A stretch of 64,000 nt of DNA. It comes from Paenibacillus pabuli. GTDB lineage: Bacteria; Bacillota; Bacilli; Paenibacillales; Paenibacillaceae. The DNA lies in assembly GCF_023101145.1 (NCBI RefSeq), contig NZ_CP073714.1:6634001-6698000 (forward strand), in the 5' to 3' direction. The position numbers and the translations under genes were made by a program. The notes under the pieces are model-generated. The model did no database searches. It was not told where the DNA came from and saw only the letters and a list, made by a program, of their open reading frames with translations. Shown here one piece after another: positions 8,947 to 18,432 of this stretch (within the stretch, counting starts at the first letter, position 1; every line of letters begins with the position of its first letter).

Positions 8947-9705
8947 ATGGCGAAAAAAAATATCATCCGTGCACAGAATCTATGCAAGACATACAATACA
9001 GGCAGTGAACAATACCATGCCATTCGCAACGTTGATCTCGATATTTACGATGGGGACTTTACAGTCATCATGGGCAATTCAGGCTCCGGCAAATCAACCT
9101 TGTTGTATCTGCTGAGTGGACTTGATCACATCACCGCCGGTGAAGTTTATTTCCAGGATCAGCGTATTGATATCTATAGTGAACGGGAAATGTCCGACTT
9201 CCGTATTCACAGGATCGGATATATCTATCAGAGTATCAACCTTGTCCCTGACCTTTCTCTCAAAGAAAATATCGCTTTGCCAGGCTATATTGCAGGAACT
9301 AAAAAAAGCGAAGTGCAAGCAAAAACCGCCCAACTGATGAATGCCATGGATATTGATGGTCAGAGCAATCGCCTTCCTTCTCAAACTTCAGGAGGCCAAC
9401 AGCAAAGGGCTGCCATTGCTCGTGCTTTGATCAATTCTCCGGATATCATCTTTGCCGATGAACCTACTGGAAGCTTGAACTATGAACATGGCAAAGCCGT
9501 GTTGGATATCCTTACGGATATCAACCGCAAAGGACAATCCGTTGTCATGGTTACACATGATATCAAGGCAGCCTGTCGGGCAGATCGACTTATTTTCATC
9601 CAGGATGGCAAGGTCGGTGGCATGATGGAGTTTGAGAAATATGACGAACATCAGATCCAGGATCGAGAATCAACGGTTTTCGCTTTTGTGTCGAGGAAGG
9701 CGTAA
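8947..9705 (+). CDS. ABC transporter ATP-binding protein (MacB/LolD-like)
   Basis: A 252-residue ATPase with Walker A GNSGSGKST, Q-loop, signature SGGQQQR and Walker B IIFADEP followed by TGSLN, the pattern of LolD/MacB-type ATPases that pair with FtsX-like permeases. The permease starts 3 bp after its stop. It is separated by 121 bp from the kinase gene, enough for its own promoter. The likely role is export of, or resistance to, a peptide or lipid-like compound, by family and context. Confidence 0.92.
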   Translation: MAKKNIIRAQNLCKTYNTGSEQYHAIRNVDLDIYDGDFTVIMGNSGSGKSTLLYLLSGLDHITAGEVYFQDQRIDIYSEREMSDFRIHRIGYIYQSINLVPDLSLKENIALPGYIAGTKKSEVQAKTAQLMNAMDIDGQSNRLPSQTSGGQQQRAAIARALINSPDIIFADEPTGSLNYEHGKAVLDILTDINRKGQSVVMVTHDIKAACRADRLIFIQDGKVGGMMEFEKYDEHQIQDRESTVFAFVSRKA

Positions 9706-9708
9706 TCT

Positions 9709-12111
9709 ATGGATGCCATGTTGAAACTGAGCCTCTCTTACCTAAGCAGAAGTAAAATACAAAACCTGCTCATCGCTCTGCTGATTTTTCTTTCTACACT
9801 CCTTGTATCTACGGCGGTCATTATCCTGACCAATACGGGTAATCAATTCAAAGATATGCATGATCAAACCAATGGATCTCATCAGATTCTAACGTTTGAG
9901 AAAGGGTTGAACGATCCGAGCGATGTATATCAATGGTGGGCTGATCAGCAAGGAATTGAAGTCTCTCCATTGCTGACCTATCGCACATTATCAGGCATCG
10001 CCTTTAAGGGGATAGATATCCCCAACGTTTATCTTTACATGCTCAACACCCCTCCACCTCCATGGGATGTGGATAAACTTATTTTTTCAAACGGAACTGC
10101 AAGCCCTGTTCCCGAGCAAGGTACAGTCTGGATTCCCACTTCATTGGCGAATGCCTACCATATCTCGTCAGGAGATACGGTAGGGTTTAAGACAGGTTCC
10201 AGCACACTTGATCTGAAGGTATCCAGCATTGTGGTCGATGTGCCATACGGAGCGCCCTTCACCAACACAGCACGAGTATGGATGAATCCCACGGATTATC
10301 AAACGAGTTTCGATTCAATCGCAGGTAAAGACAATTACATGATGGGCATTCATTTCGACGATTACAGCTCCAATTCAAGCTATTGGGAACGTTATGCGAG
10401 TGAGACGGGTACTCCTTTCCTGGAAACCAAGATGGAATTCGAGAGCATCTCCTCTTTCTATCTGATCATCAACCAAATTATTGGATTCATTATGATATTC
10501 CTTGGTATTGTTATGCTCCTCATCGCCCTTATCACTATCGGGTTTACGATTTCGGATGCCATTCTGGCCAACTATAAAACGATCGGCATTCTCAAATCCC
10601 TGGGCCTTACTTCAAACAAAACCATAGGTACATATGTTATTCAGTACTCTTTATTATCCGTTGCTGCCATTCTCCCAAGTCTCGCACTTAGTGTGGCAGT
10701 ATCTAAATTTATCATTCATATTTCCGTGTCTTCCCTTCAGGTAGGCAATCGTCCTACTGCGATCAACGGAATTAGTGCAGTCATGCTAGTAGGTGTGTCC
10801 CTGTTTGCATTAGTGATACTGTTCGTCGTTCTGTATGCAAAAAAAACACGCAGCATCCAGCCGGTGCAGGCCATTCGTTATGGAATGTCTGAGACGGATC
10901 ATACGCGCATGGCAATCCGGATACATTCGCCATTAGGTAACTGGGTCGGTTTTGCGCGATTGCCTGCAGCCGTGGTCATCGGAATCCGCAACTTGATCAA
11001 GAACACCAAAAGTTCTGTTTTGATGCTGCTGCTGACCACAATGTCTTCCTCCGTATTGGTGCTGGGGTATGTTCTATTGACCAGTATCACCGGAATTTAT
11101 CAGACAGCCGCCCAATGGGGGTATGACAATGCCAATATCGCAGCTGTAATCGTTAACAAAAAAACATTTCCTCAGGCTGAGCTAAAACAAGTGTTAGGAA
11201 TGGATTCGAGGATTAGAAATGTGGGTTGGCAAGGGAACATTACCGGAGTAGTTAGTCCAGAGTCTTTATCCAAAATGCAGGGCCAATCCACCAGCCTATA
11301 TCTGAGTGTACTCGATGGAAGTTATCAGGAGCTTGGGTTTGAGACGCTAAAAGGGGATAATCCTCGTCAAGCGAATGAAGTTGCCATCGGTGTAAATGTA
11401 GCGAGGACATTAAATAAGGAAATCGGTGACCTCATAGACCTTTACATAGAGGGAGAAAAACGCACATTTATCATCACTGGAATTTATCAGGCAATCGCCA
11501 ATATGTCCGTATCAGGTCGAATTACCATCGATGCCATGAGAACGGCGAATCCGTCTTACGGTGACTTCGATGCCATTTTCATCAATTTAGAAGATCCAGC
11601 ACAAGCGGATACAGTTGCACAGGAATTAAATGAGCAATTCAAAGCTTCCGCTTCCATCGTCACGCAAAAAACGCTGCTCGATTCGGTCTATGCAGAAGCT
11701 GCTGACACTCTCATCTATCCCATGAGCTTGATTGGATTGTTATTCATCTTTGCTACGTTCATCATTATTTTCAGTACCTGCCGGATCAGTATTCGCAAAG
11801 AAAGCAGAACGTATGGAATCTACAAATCCATTGGCATGACGTCCCAAAGAATTCGATTGTCCGTAGCCATGGGAATTACCATTCTATCTGCCTTTGGAGC
11901 GGTATTGGGTACCTTGGTAGGTGTGTATGCGCTACCGATGCTGCTTGAGATGGTCCTATCCGGATATGGCATCGTACATCTTCCACTTATTCTAAATTGG
12001 GGAGGTATTACTCTGTTCGCTTGCGTTAGCATTGGTGCAGCAGCTCTCGGCTCCTGGTTCTCATCGCGGGTTATCCGTGAAGCATCTCCACGTATGCTGG
12101 TCATTGAATAG
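9709..12111 (+). CDS. FtsX-like ABC transporter permease (two FtsX domains)
   Basis: An 800-residue permease. TM1 is at about residues 17-40, followed by a large extracytoplasmic domain and a first FtsX block of three helices from about 250 to 400 (ending in QPVQAIRYG). A second N-terminal-type helix near 435, another extracytoplasmic region and a second FtsX block from about 665 to 790 follow. The duplicated layout is like the long permeases of antimicrobial-peptide exporters. It directly follows its ATPase; another ATG lies 9 bp downstream. Confidence 0.9.
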   Translation: MDAMLKLSLSYLSRSKIQNLLIALLIFLSTLLVSTAVIILTNTGNQFKDMHDQTNGSHQILTFEKGLNDPSDVYQWWADQQGIEVSPLLTYRTLSGIAFKGIDIPNVYLYMLNTPPPPWDVDKLIFSNGTASPVPEQGTVWIPTSLANAYHISSGDTVGFKTGSSTLDLKVSSIVVDVPYGAPFTNTARVWMNPTDYQTSFDSIAGKDNYMMGIHFDDYSSNSSYWERYASETGTPFLETKMEFESISSFYLIINQIIGFIMIFLGIVMLLIALITIGFTISDAILANYKTIGILKSLGLTSNKTIGTYVIQYSLLSVAAILPSLALSVAVSKFIIHISVSSLQVGNRPTAINGISAVMLVGVSLFALVILFVVLYAKKTRSIQPVQAIRYGMSETDHTRMAIRIHSPLGNWVGFARLPAAVVIGIRNLIKNTKSSVLMLLLTTMSSSVLVLGYVLLTSITGIYQTAAQWGYDNANIAAVIVNKKTFPQAELKQVLGMDSRIRNVGWQGNITGVVSPESLSKMQGQSTSLYLSVLDGSYQELGFETLKGDNPRQANEVAIGVNVARTLNKEIGDLIDLYIEGEKRTFIITGIYQAIANMSVSGRITIDAMRTANPSYGDFDAIFINLEDPAQADTVAQELNEQFKASASIVTQKTLLDSVYAEAADTLIYPMSLIGLLFIFATFIIIFSTCRISIRKESRTYGIYKSIGMTSQRIRLSVAMGITILSAFGAVLGTLVGVYALPMLLEMVLSGYGIVHLPLILNWGGITLFACVSIGAAALGSWFSSRVIREASPRMLVIE

Positions 12112-12133
12112 TTCAGGCAAAAGAAAACATTCC

Positions 12134-12163
12134 AAGAGGGGGACTTCGGAGTTCCCCTCTTTT
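12134..12163. terminator. bidirectional terminator between ABC permease and gerC
   Basis: AAGAGGGGGACT pairs with AGTTCCCCTCTT around a TCGG loop, with T-rich DNA on the right and A-rich DNA on the left, so it can serve both convergent operons. It abuts the gerC stop codon. Confidence 0.85.
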
Positions 12164-13364
12164 AATCCGTCGATGATCCATAATCTGTGATCTTCATTTT
12201 CACATCATAGGTCACGGGAATCTGACTAAAGGTTTCATCCCAATTTTTTTTGACCTTTTTCCATACCTTCGGATATTTGATCCGCAACTGCTCTCCAAAT
12301 CCGGCCACTTCCACCCGATAGGTGTGCTGCATTTTGTTCATTACCTGCTGCATTTGTTCTTTGGCTGCATCAGCGAACTTAGCCTCCAATTCATCAATGT
12401 AGTCTTCCGTTGCAGGAATTTCCGGTGAACTCCAATCTTCCATGAGCTGACCTTCTGATTCAACTTTTACATGAAAAGAAATGTCATCTCCGTGGACTTT
12501 TGGCACAATTTTGCTCTTAGTAGACTTGATTTCATAGACTATCGTATATCCCTTTTTTGGTGCATACGATTTTAATGCCCCTCCCTTAGCCTCCCCAGTG
12601 ATCCAGGACAATCCTTGAAGGTCCACCTGATTTAAGGCGCCGATCCACTTTTTCGTTTTCCCTTTATAGACGCCTGCACCTGAGAATTTATGCTCCCCAT
12701 CAGCAGTAAGGACATTTTGCAGCAAAAAGCTTGATCCTGACTGCATCTTGCCATCAAGTTTCGCGAGGGATACAGGAGGAAGAATTTTATTGGTACGATA
12801 AGCATTATTCACCAACCCCCTCAAATAAAAGGCTGGGATTTCTCCTGGCTCCTTGGAGCTAAGAGCATCCAAAGCGCGTCCTCTGCTCACCAGAACAAGG
12901 GAACTGGGTCGGATATCATTGTCCCGTAAAATAAAATCAAGCAGCTGCTCCAGGCTATATTTCTTCGACAACTCTTGGGAAACGACAATTACCTTTAAAT
13001 GATGACCAATGAGCGGACGGTCTCTTCTTAGAGCAAATTGACGAAAGATCTGAATAAGGGAATCTCCGGTCAACCGCTCATTCAAAAAGGTTTGTCCGCC
13101 GGAAGAACCACTGGAACTGTTTTGATTTTCCTGTTTTCCCCCAACTCGTGGGACAATCTGTACGGTAGCTGTAAATACGTTGTTTTTGGGATAATGACCT
13201 CCTTGTTTATTAATGTCCTGTTCAAATTTCGATTCCTCTGCGACGTCCAGTCCCAGACCCACATAAACACTTAAATCTTCGATCTCTTTGCTGCTCCAGC
13301 ACCCTGAGGTAAAAACCAGCAGCGCCGTTGACAAAATGGTTAATTTCTTTCTGATCCTGTTCAA
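12162..13364 (-). CDS. gerC: Ger(x)C-family spore germination lipoprotein (C subunit)
   Basis: A 400-residue lipoprotein beginning (M)NRIRKKLTILSTALLVFTSGC; the lipobox Cys is near residue 22. The start is TTG at 13364: AAGGAGG lies upstream, and the codon overlaps the stop of the B subunit as TTGA, implying translational coupling. A longer in-frame reading runs into the upstream gene and lacks a signal peptide, so it is rejected. Conserved blocks include VYVGLGLDVAEE and the ERPLIGHHLK-type region. The C subunit anchors the receptor at the inner spore membrane. Which germinant it serves cannot be told. Confidence 0.9.
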   Translation of the reverse strand: MNRIRKKLTILSTALLVFTSGCWSSKEIEDLSVYVGLGLDVAEESKFEQDINKQGGHYPKNNVFTATVQIVPRVGGKQENQNSSSGSSGGQTFLNERLTGDSLIQIFRQFALRRDRPLIGHHLKVIVVSQELSKKYSLEQLLDFILRDNDIRPSSLVLVSRGRALDALSSKEPGEIPAFYLRGLVNNAYRTNKILPPVSLAKLDGKMQSGSSFLLQNVLTADGEHKFSGAGVYKGKTKKWIGALNQVDLQGLSWITGEAKGGALKSYAPKKGYTIVYEIKSTKSKIVPKVHGDDISFHVKVESEGQLMEDWSSPEIPATEDYIDELEAKFADAAKEQMQQVMNKMQHTYRVEVAGFGEQLRIKYPKVWKKVKKNWDETFSQIPVTYDVKMKITDYGSSTD

Positions 13365-14458
13365 TTGTACTTGCCTCCTTTCTTTCGTAACATGCTCAAC
13401 AAGAGAAGCAATAGTGGCAAAACACCAAACAAATAAATAGATGCATTTCCCAAAGCATCTCCGAGTTTGAACGTTTCGTCCACGTTCTGCGGAAGCATAG
13501 CAGTGATGTAACTGATCGGGAGCAGGATGATCAGAAAAGGCAGCATTTTTTTCTTGAACAATTGCGAACATCCAAGAGAAGCGGCATAATGCGTGATCGT
13601 AGACGTAGAGAAAATTTGCATAATCCAAATAACCAGCAGCAGGGATTCGAACCGTTCAAAGAACAACCCCTCGATCTCAAAGCTGCGCATCAAATCAAGG
13701 GTTGGCCACGTTCTTGTTTTCATGCCTTCAATAGATAAACTGCCAACAACCATAACTAATGTGATGAGGTAGATCACCATAGGGATAAGGATTCCCCAGA
13801 CCATGGCTTTCCTGCCCTTCTCTGGATTTTTCATAAATGCCATCACCACAAACATGACTTCATAACCCGTATAGGCAAGCACCGAAGATTTCACCCCTTT
13901 AAACACCGGCATGATCCCCTCTCCCAGCACAGGTCTCAAATTATTGATCTCAAACAGACTGCTGCTCAGAAAAATGGCCAGTACAAAAAGAATAAGCGTA
14001 ATGGGTAAAATGATCTCATACAAACGTGCCATGGAGTTGATCCCTCCTGAGATCAAATAAAAGCCAATCCACATAAATACCATGACAATGGCCCACACCG
14101 GGGTTCCCTCCAATAAATATAATCGGGTGACTTCAGCCATCACCCTGATTTCAAAGGCAGAGATGACAAGGAAATACAGGATGATCGCAGCTCCCAAAAT
14201 ATAAGCAATCCACTTCCCTGTGATTTCCTCAGTGAATTGAAAAACGGTCTTCCCTGGGAATCTTCGGCACAAGGTCACCAGGATTATACCCAGCAGCATA
14301 ACCAACAGACCGGACAATATAATTGAAATCCACACATCAGGCGTTTTGACCGCCGTTACCGTAGTTCGGGGAAGTGTAAGTATTCCTGCACCGAGCATGT
14401 AATTGATGATAAAGACTGCGGCTTGAACTGTCGTCAGCTGGTCCTGTTTAGGATTCAT
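13361..14458 (-). CDS. gerB: GerAB/ArcD/ProY-type spore germination transporter (B subunit)
   Basis: A 365-residue integral membrane protein of the amino acid/polyamine permease fold with about ten hydrophobic segments; the N-terminal block YMLGAGILTLPR is typical. In GerA-type receptors the B subunit is the best candidate for germinant binding. It lies 27 bp downstream of gerA, and its TGA overlaps the TTG start of gerC by one base pair shift (TTGA). The gerC ribosome binding site is embedded in its last codons. Confidence 0.92.
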   Translation of the reverse strand: MNPKQDQLTTVQAAVFIINYMLGAGILTLPRTTVTAVKTPDVWISIILSGLLVMLLGIILVTLCRRFPGKTVFQFTEEITGKWIAYILGAAIILYFLVISAFEIRVMAEVTRLYLLEGTPVWAIVMVFMWIGFYLISGGINSMARLYEIILPITLILFVLAIFLSSSLFEINNLRPVLGEGIMPVFKGVKSSVLAYTGYEVMFVVMAFMKNPEKGRKAMVWGILIPMVIYLITLVMVVGSLSIEGMKTRTWPTLDLMRSFEIEGLFFERFESLLLVIWIMQIFSTSTITHYAASLGCSQLFKKKMLPFLIILLPISYITAMLPQNVDETFKLGDALGNASIYLFGVLPLLLLLLSMLRKKGGKYN

Positions 14459-14485
14459 GATCCACCTCCTGAATATCCGATATGC

Positions 14486-16180
14486 CTACTTTTTACGATC
14501 AGGGTCTTTCGGATTCATCATATTTGGGCGCTTCCTCATCATTCGTAAGGGTACCCGAATAATGAAATCCTTCCAATCCGACAGGCTGAATGGCACCGCA
14601 GGGGTGACGTAAGGAACTCCAAAGCTTTTCAACCGAACCAGATGACTGCAGAGCAGCAAGAAAAACATGACTACCCCAAACAATCCGAAGGCCGCCGCAC
14701 TGAGCATTCCAAAAAAACGTAATATACGCAGTGTAATCCCCGCACTATAGGAAGGGATCGAGAACGAAGAAATCGCAGTAACGGCCACAACTATAACCAG
14801 AAATGGACTGACCATTCCAGCCTTCACCGCGGCCTCCCCAATAATCAAACCGCCAACGATGCCCATCGCAGGTCCGATCGGCTTCGGAAGCCGAATTCCG
14901 GCTTCCCGCAAAATTTCAATGGAGACTTCCATAATCAGTGCCTCGATAACAGAGGGAAAAGGCACGCCCTGTCTGGTTTGAATGATGGTTAGAGCCAGCT
15001 TCGTTGGAATCAGACCCGGATGAAAAGAGATAAAAGAGATATACAATGCAGGCGCGAACAGCGCAAGCATGGCCGCCAGGAAACGAAGCATACGCAGAAA
15101 CGTTCCCGGAATCCAGCGTTCGTAATAGTCTTCGGGGGATTGAAGCAGCATGCTGAAGGTCGACGGCACAATTAATGCAAAGGGTGTTCCATCCAGTAAG
15201 ATGGCTACGCGTCCTTCCAACAACCCGCTGATTACACGGTCGGGTCTCTCTGTGTTCTGCACCTGTTGGAAGGGGCTCAGCTCATCATCTTCAATAAGCT
15301 GTTCCACATAACCGGATTCCAGCATCATATCCATGTCCAGGTTCTGGATTCGTCTCTCCACCTCGGCGACAAGATCGGAGCTTGCAATATCTTGGATATA
15401 TGCAATGACGAGATCCTTTTTCATCCGGGTACCAACCTGATGCTTGGTCATAAATAAAGCCTCGTTACCTCCGAATAGCCGTAGTATTCCGGTATTATCG
15501 CTTAGCCGTTCGGTGAAGCCGATTCTTGGCCCGCGAAGCAGGGCTTCAGATAGCGGTTCTTCCAAGCTGCGGGTTTTCCCTTTTGCTGATCCGACAAGGA
15601 GAGCTCCTGGCATCCCGTCAATTAATAGTACATTTTTGCCGATAAGAACTGCCCGTGCCGCTTGCTGCAACGTCTCCGCTTCCTGAACTTCACTAACAGG
15701 CAGCAGCTGACTGCTTATATAAGCTTTGAGTTCATTTGCATTTTCGGGGTGTTGAAATGTTTCTCGCTCTGTTTCCGGTACCCCCTCAATCATAAGGGGT
15801 GTGACGAGATGCGTATCAATCAGATCATGATCTACCAAACCATCCACATACATGACAGCCGCGGACGTATGGGTTCCCCTTATCGTAAATTCCCTTATAT
15901 GTACATCTGCATTTTGACCAAACGTTTCTTTTACACTAATCAGATCCGTAGCATACTTCCCGGTAAGCCTTATATTTGCGTAACTCCCTGTCTCTTCGCC
16001 CGTAGAAGGATTGGAGTCAGAATCCCGATTTTGTTGATCTTTATTCGAAAAGGTCCCTTTCTTTATGGATGAACGAACCCACTGGAATCCTTTCAAGAAC
16101 AAGATTGGCATCAAAAATAATAAAAAGGCCTGTCCCCAAGTAGACCACTCCGGCACATAAGAGAATATTTTCGACCACAT
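14486..16180 (-). CDS. gerA: GerA-family spore germination protein (A subunit)
   Basis: A protein of 564 residues from ATG 16180 (an in-frame GTG at 16189 would add three). There is an N-terminal TM segment, a polar linker, and then the large GerA soluble domain (DLISVKETFGQNADVHIREF; LIDGMPGALLVG; IAILLDGTPFALIVPSTF-like block). Several TM helices follow at the C-terminal end (IGPAMGIVGGLIIGEAAVKAG). It is the first gene of gerA-gerB-gerC. GGGGTG six bases before ATG 16180 favours that start. Expression is probably in the forespore; I did not find a convincing sigma-G promoter by eye. Confidence 0.92.
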   Translation of the reverse strand: MWSKIFSYVPEWSTWGQAFLLFLMPILFLKGFQWVRSSIKKGTFSNKDQQNRDSDSNPSTGEETGSYANIRLTGKYATDLISVKETFGQNADVHIREFTIRGTHTSAAVMYVDGLVDHDLIDTHLVTPLMIEGVPETERETFQHPENANELKAYISSQLLPVSEVQEAETLQQAARAVLIGKNVLLIDGMPGALLVGSAKGKTRSLEEPLSEALLRGPRIGFTERLSDNTGILRLFGGNEALFMTKHQVGTRMKKDLVIAYIQDIASSDLVAEVERRIQNLDMDMMLESGYVEQLIEDDELSPFQQVQNTERPDRVISGLLEGRVAILLDGTPFALIVPSTFSMLLQSPEDYYERWIPGTFLRMLRFLAAMLALFAPALYISFISFHPGLIPTKLALTIIQTRQGVPFPSVIEALIMEVSIEILREAGIRLPKPIGPAMGIVGGLIIGEAAVKAGMVSPFLVIVVAVTAISSFSIPSYSAGITLRILRFFGMLSAAAFGLFGVVMFFLLLCSHLVRLKSFGVPYVTPAVPFSLSDWKDFIIRVPLRMMRKRPNMMNPKDPDRKK

Positions 16181-16267
16181 CCCTCTCACCCCATTATCTA
16201 GACTTTCTTGGTATCATTGAGTATTGTTTCCCTGATTACTCACAATAATTCCCGGTTTATTGAACAA

Positions 16268-16303
16268 CAAAAAAGCAGATGCCTCTACTGGCACCTGCTT
16301 TCC
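16268..16303 (-). terminator. rho-independent terminator after chemoreceptor gene
   Basis: On the minus strand AAAGCAGGTGCC pairs with GGCATCTGCTTT (one wobble) and runs into TTTTTTGTTG. Confidence 0.85.
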
Positions 16304-16327
16304 TAAAAGGTCATGGTGTCTACTGTT

Positions 16328-17278
16328 TTATACGATTTGGGCTACGTGCTGCGCTTTGGCATCCAGCAGTTGTGCAGACGATGCAATGGTTGTAAAATCA
16401 CTCAACGCCACCGCAATCTGCTGCTGGCTTCGCTCCACATATCCTTCAACCTTCTGTGTTCCGTCAGAAATGTTCGTAATCTCTTTGGTTATCCCATTCA
16501 CACTATCTCGAATCTCATTAATGGAATCTTCGACCATTGCGGAAAGTTTCCGTACTTCCTTGGCTACAACATCGAACCCTCTCCCATATTCACCAGCATG
16601 TGCGGCTTCAATCGCAGCGTTAAGGGCCAGAAGTTGGGTCTGCGAGGCAATTTCACGAATCGTTTTGACAACTCCCTGGATCGAACGTGCCTGTTCCTGC
16701 AAATGATTCAATGTTGCTCGGTTGTGGACGGAGACTTCAGATATATACGTGATACTGGACATCAATTCACGGCTCCGCTCAATGCCGATGTCCGCACGTT
16801 CATTCAGATCATGTGACATCATCTTCAGTTCGTTAACGACAGCTGAAATATTGTTTTGACGGCTTGTGATGTTGGTAGCTATTTTGGACACACCCAATAT
16901 GTTCTGATTCAACTCATCATATACAGGCATATATGTCGCCTCAAGCCATACGGGATTTCCCTTTGTATCCTTGCGTTCAACCTTGTCCTGGAAGCTGGTA
17001 CCGTTAAAAATACTGCTCCAAAACGCATTATAGTCAGGGCTTTTCACGAATTCATCGAAACATAATTGCTCATGCTGCATACCATACATCTCAGCTACAG
17101 AATAGCCCATCGTCTGGGCAAAAACTTCATTTACATACGTAACCCGTCGATCCAGATCGAATCGAATGATGGCCAGACTTTTTTCCATGGCATGGATGAC
17201 CAATGCATCGGTGACAACGTCTTTATTTTCCACATCTAATATAGGCAAAGCAATCCCCACTCCCTGACTTCTTCCCAT
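16328..17278 (-). CDS. soluble PAS-containing methyl-accepting chemotaxis protein
   Basis: About 316 residues from ATG 17278; a TTG at 17320 would give 330, but neither has a clear Shine-Dalgarno. No transmembrane helix is seen. The N-terminal half is a PAS domain plus PAC motif (VTYVNEVFAQTMGYSVAEMYG; GNPVWLEATYMPVYD), and the C-terminal half is the MCP signalling hairpin with the tip AALNAAIEAAHAGEYGRGF-like sequence and EVRKLS. It would signal to CheA/CheW from the cytoplasm, perhaps sensing redox or an intracellular ligand through the PAS. It is shorter than membrane MCPs and has no adaptation-pentapeptide tail that I can see. Confidence 0.85.
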   Translation of the reverse strand: MGRSQGVGIALPILDVENKDVVTDALVIHAMEKSLAIIRFDLDRRVTYVNEVFAQTMGYSVAEMYGMQHEQLCFDEFVKSPDYNAFWSSIFNGTSFQDKVERKDTKGNPVWLEATYMPVYDELNQNILGVSKIATNITSRQNNISAVVNELKMMSHDLNERADIGIERSRELMSSITYISEVSVHNRATLNHLQEQARSIQGVVKTIREIASQTQLLALNAAIEAAHAGEYGRGFDVVAKEVRKLSAMVEDSINEIRDSVNGITKEITNISDGTQKVEGYVERSQQQIAVALSDFTTIASSAQLLDAKAQHVAQIV

Positions 17279-17477
17279 AATTAAACCGTTCTCATTCTGG
17301 CAGTTCCTGATGTATTGCAATTATGTATCCAACGGAATAGAAACGACTCTATTATTGTATACTCCAATTGCAGTCAATTGGATCACTTTCAAATCAATTT
17401 CCAACAATTCGATCACGGTTTGCCTTTTTATACCCCATTCCGCACCCATCTAAACATTATTTCATGAGCAAATTCTA

Positions 17478-17507
17478 ATAAAAAAAAGGAGCGGTATAAC
17501 CGCCCCT
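17478..17507 (-). terminator. rho-independent terminator downstream of rpiR-type gene
   Basis: On the minus strand AGGGGCGGT pairs with ACCGCTCCT (one mismatch) and is followed by a run of T. A second hairpin (GATAACAT/ATGTTATC, 17519-17545) lies between it and the gene. Confidence 0.75.
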
Positions 17508-17580
17508 AATTATGGGATAACATTCCATAGCTATGATGTTATCTGTAGTTTTCTTTGTACGTTACGCTACCTATTTTTCA

Positions 17581-18414
17581 TCAGTCTCGCGGTAATTTGT
17601 CTGCGTACCGACTGCGTAGATCAGCGAGCCGCTCCAGCTTGGACAGCGCACTCTCCTTCTGCATTAACCCCACCGCCAGCACCATTTGTTCCATCAACAG
17701 GAGTGGAGTAACCATGGAATGAAATTCACCAAGTTCCCCTCTGCTAACGTAAAAAGATAACTCTGTCCCCAATCCATATAAAAGGTCTTCCCGATCTGTT
17801 ACAAGTACGGCTTTGCTGCCTGTATCTCTGGCATAATCCAGGATGACCTCTGCTTCAGGCAAGAGTCTCGTAAAACACATAAGCAGCACTACATCCTCAT
17901 GCTGCATGTGCATCAGTGATTCCAATAACTCATGACCACCTCCGGCGAAATGGATAACCGTCAAGCCGAATCGGGACAGCCGAAAGGACAATAACTCCGC
18001 CAATCCAGCGGAAGGTCCCGGAGCATAGATGTATACTCTTCGTGCTGCTGCCAGGATGGCTGCTGCACGCTCCAGCTCTCCCTGCTTCATATGGGACAAC
18101 GTCTCCTGCAAATGGCTGACGGAAGCCTCCAGCAACTGAACGGGAAGGCTATCCGTATCCATGCGGGATATGGTTTTATTTAGTTTGAGAGCTGGTGTAG
18201 TGTCTTCAGATGTGCGAAGCCGGATTTTGAACGCTTTGGCATTATCATATCCAACTGCACGCCAGAAACGGGATACGGTCGCAATACTGATCCCCAGCCT
18301 GTCGGCAATCTCCTGTTCTGTCATGAACAGAATCTCTTCCGGGTTGCGTTCAACAAAATCGGCAATTTTCAGATGCCCTGGTGACAGCTGTTCTTTATGA
18401 GTAAACAAATTCAT
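17581..18414 (-). CDS. MurR/RpiR-family transcriptional regulator with SIS domain
   Basis: A 277-residue regulator. The N-terminal HTH_6 domain is at residues 1-75 (EQEIADRLGISIATVSRFWRAVGY), and the SIS phosphosugar-binding domain is at about 125-250 (RRVYIYAPGPSAGLAELLSFRLSRFG). Family members respond to phosphosugars or phosphorylated amino sugars. It is divergent from the ECF importer at 18813 across a 398-bp region containing the palindromic element at 18433-18629, so it is the obvious candidate regulator of that importer. Confidence 0.9.
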   Translation of the reverse strand: MNLFTHKEQLSPGHLKIADFVERNPEEILFMTEQEIADRLGISIATVSRFWRAVGYDNAKAFKIRLRTSEDTTPALKLNKTISRMDTDSLPVQLLEASVSHLQETLSHMKQGELERAAAILAAARRVYIYAPGPSAGLAELLSFRLSRFGLTVIHFAGGGHELLESLMHMQHEDVVLLMCFTRLLPEAEVILDYARDTGSKAVLVTDREDLLYGLGTELSFYVSRGELGEFHSMVTPLLLMEQMVLAVGLMQKESALSKLERLADLRSRYADKLPRD

Positions 18415-18432
18415 ACCATATGCACTCCTTTT

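Noticed and set aside
13365..13628. N-terminal extension of gerC
   Set aside because: It lies inside gerB in another frame; the TTG at 13364 with AAGGAGG and a lipoprotein signal is far better.
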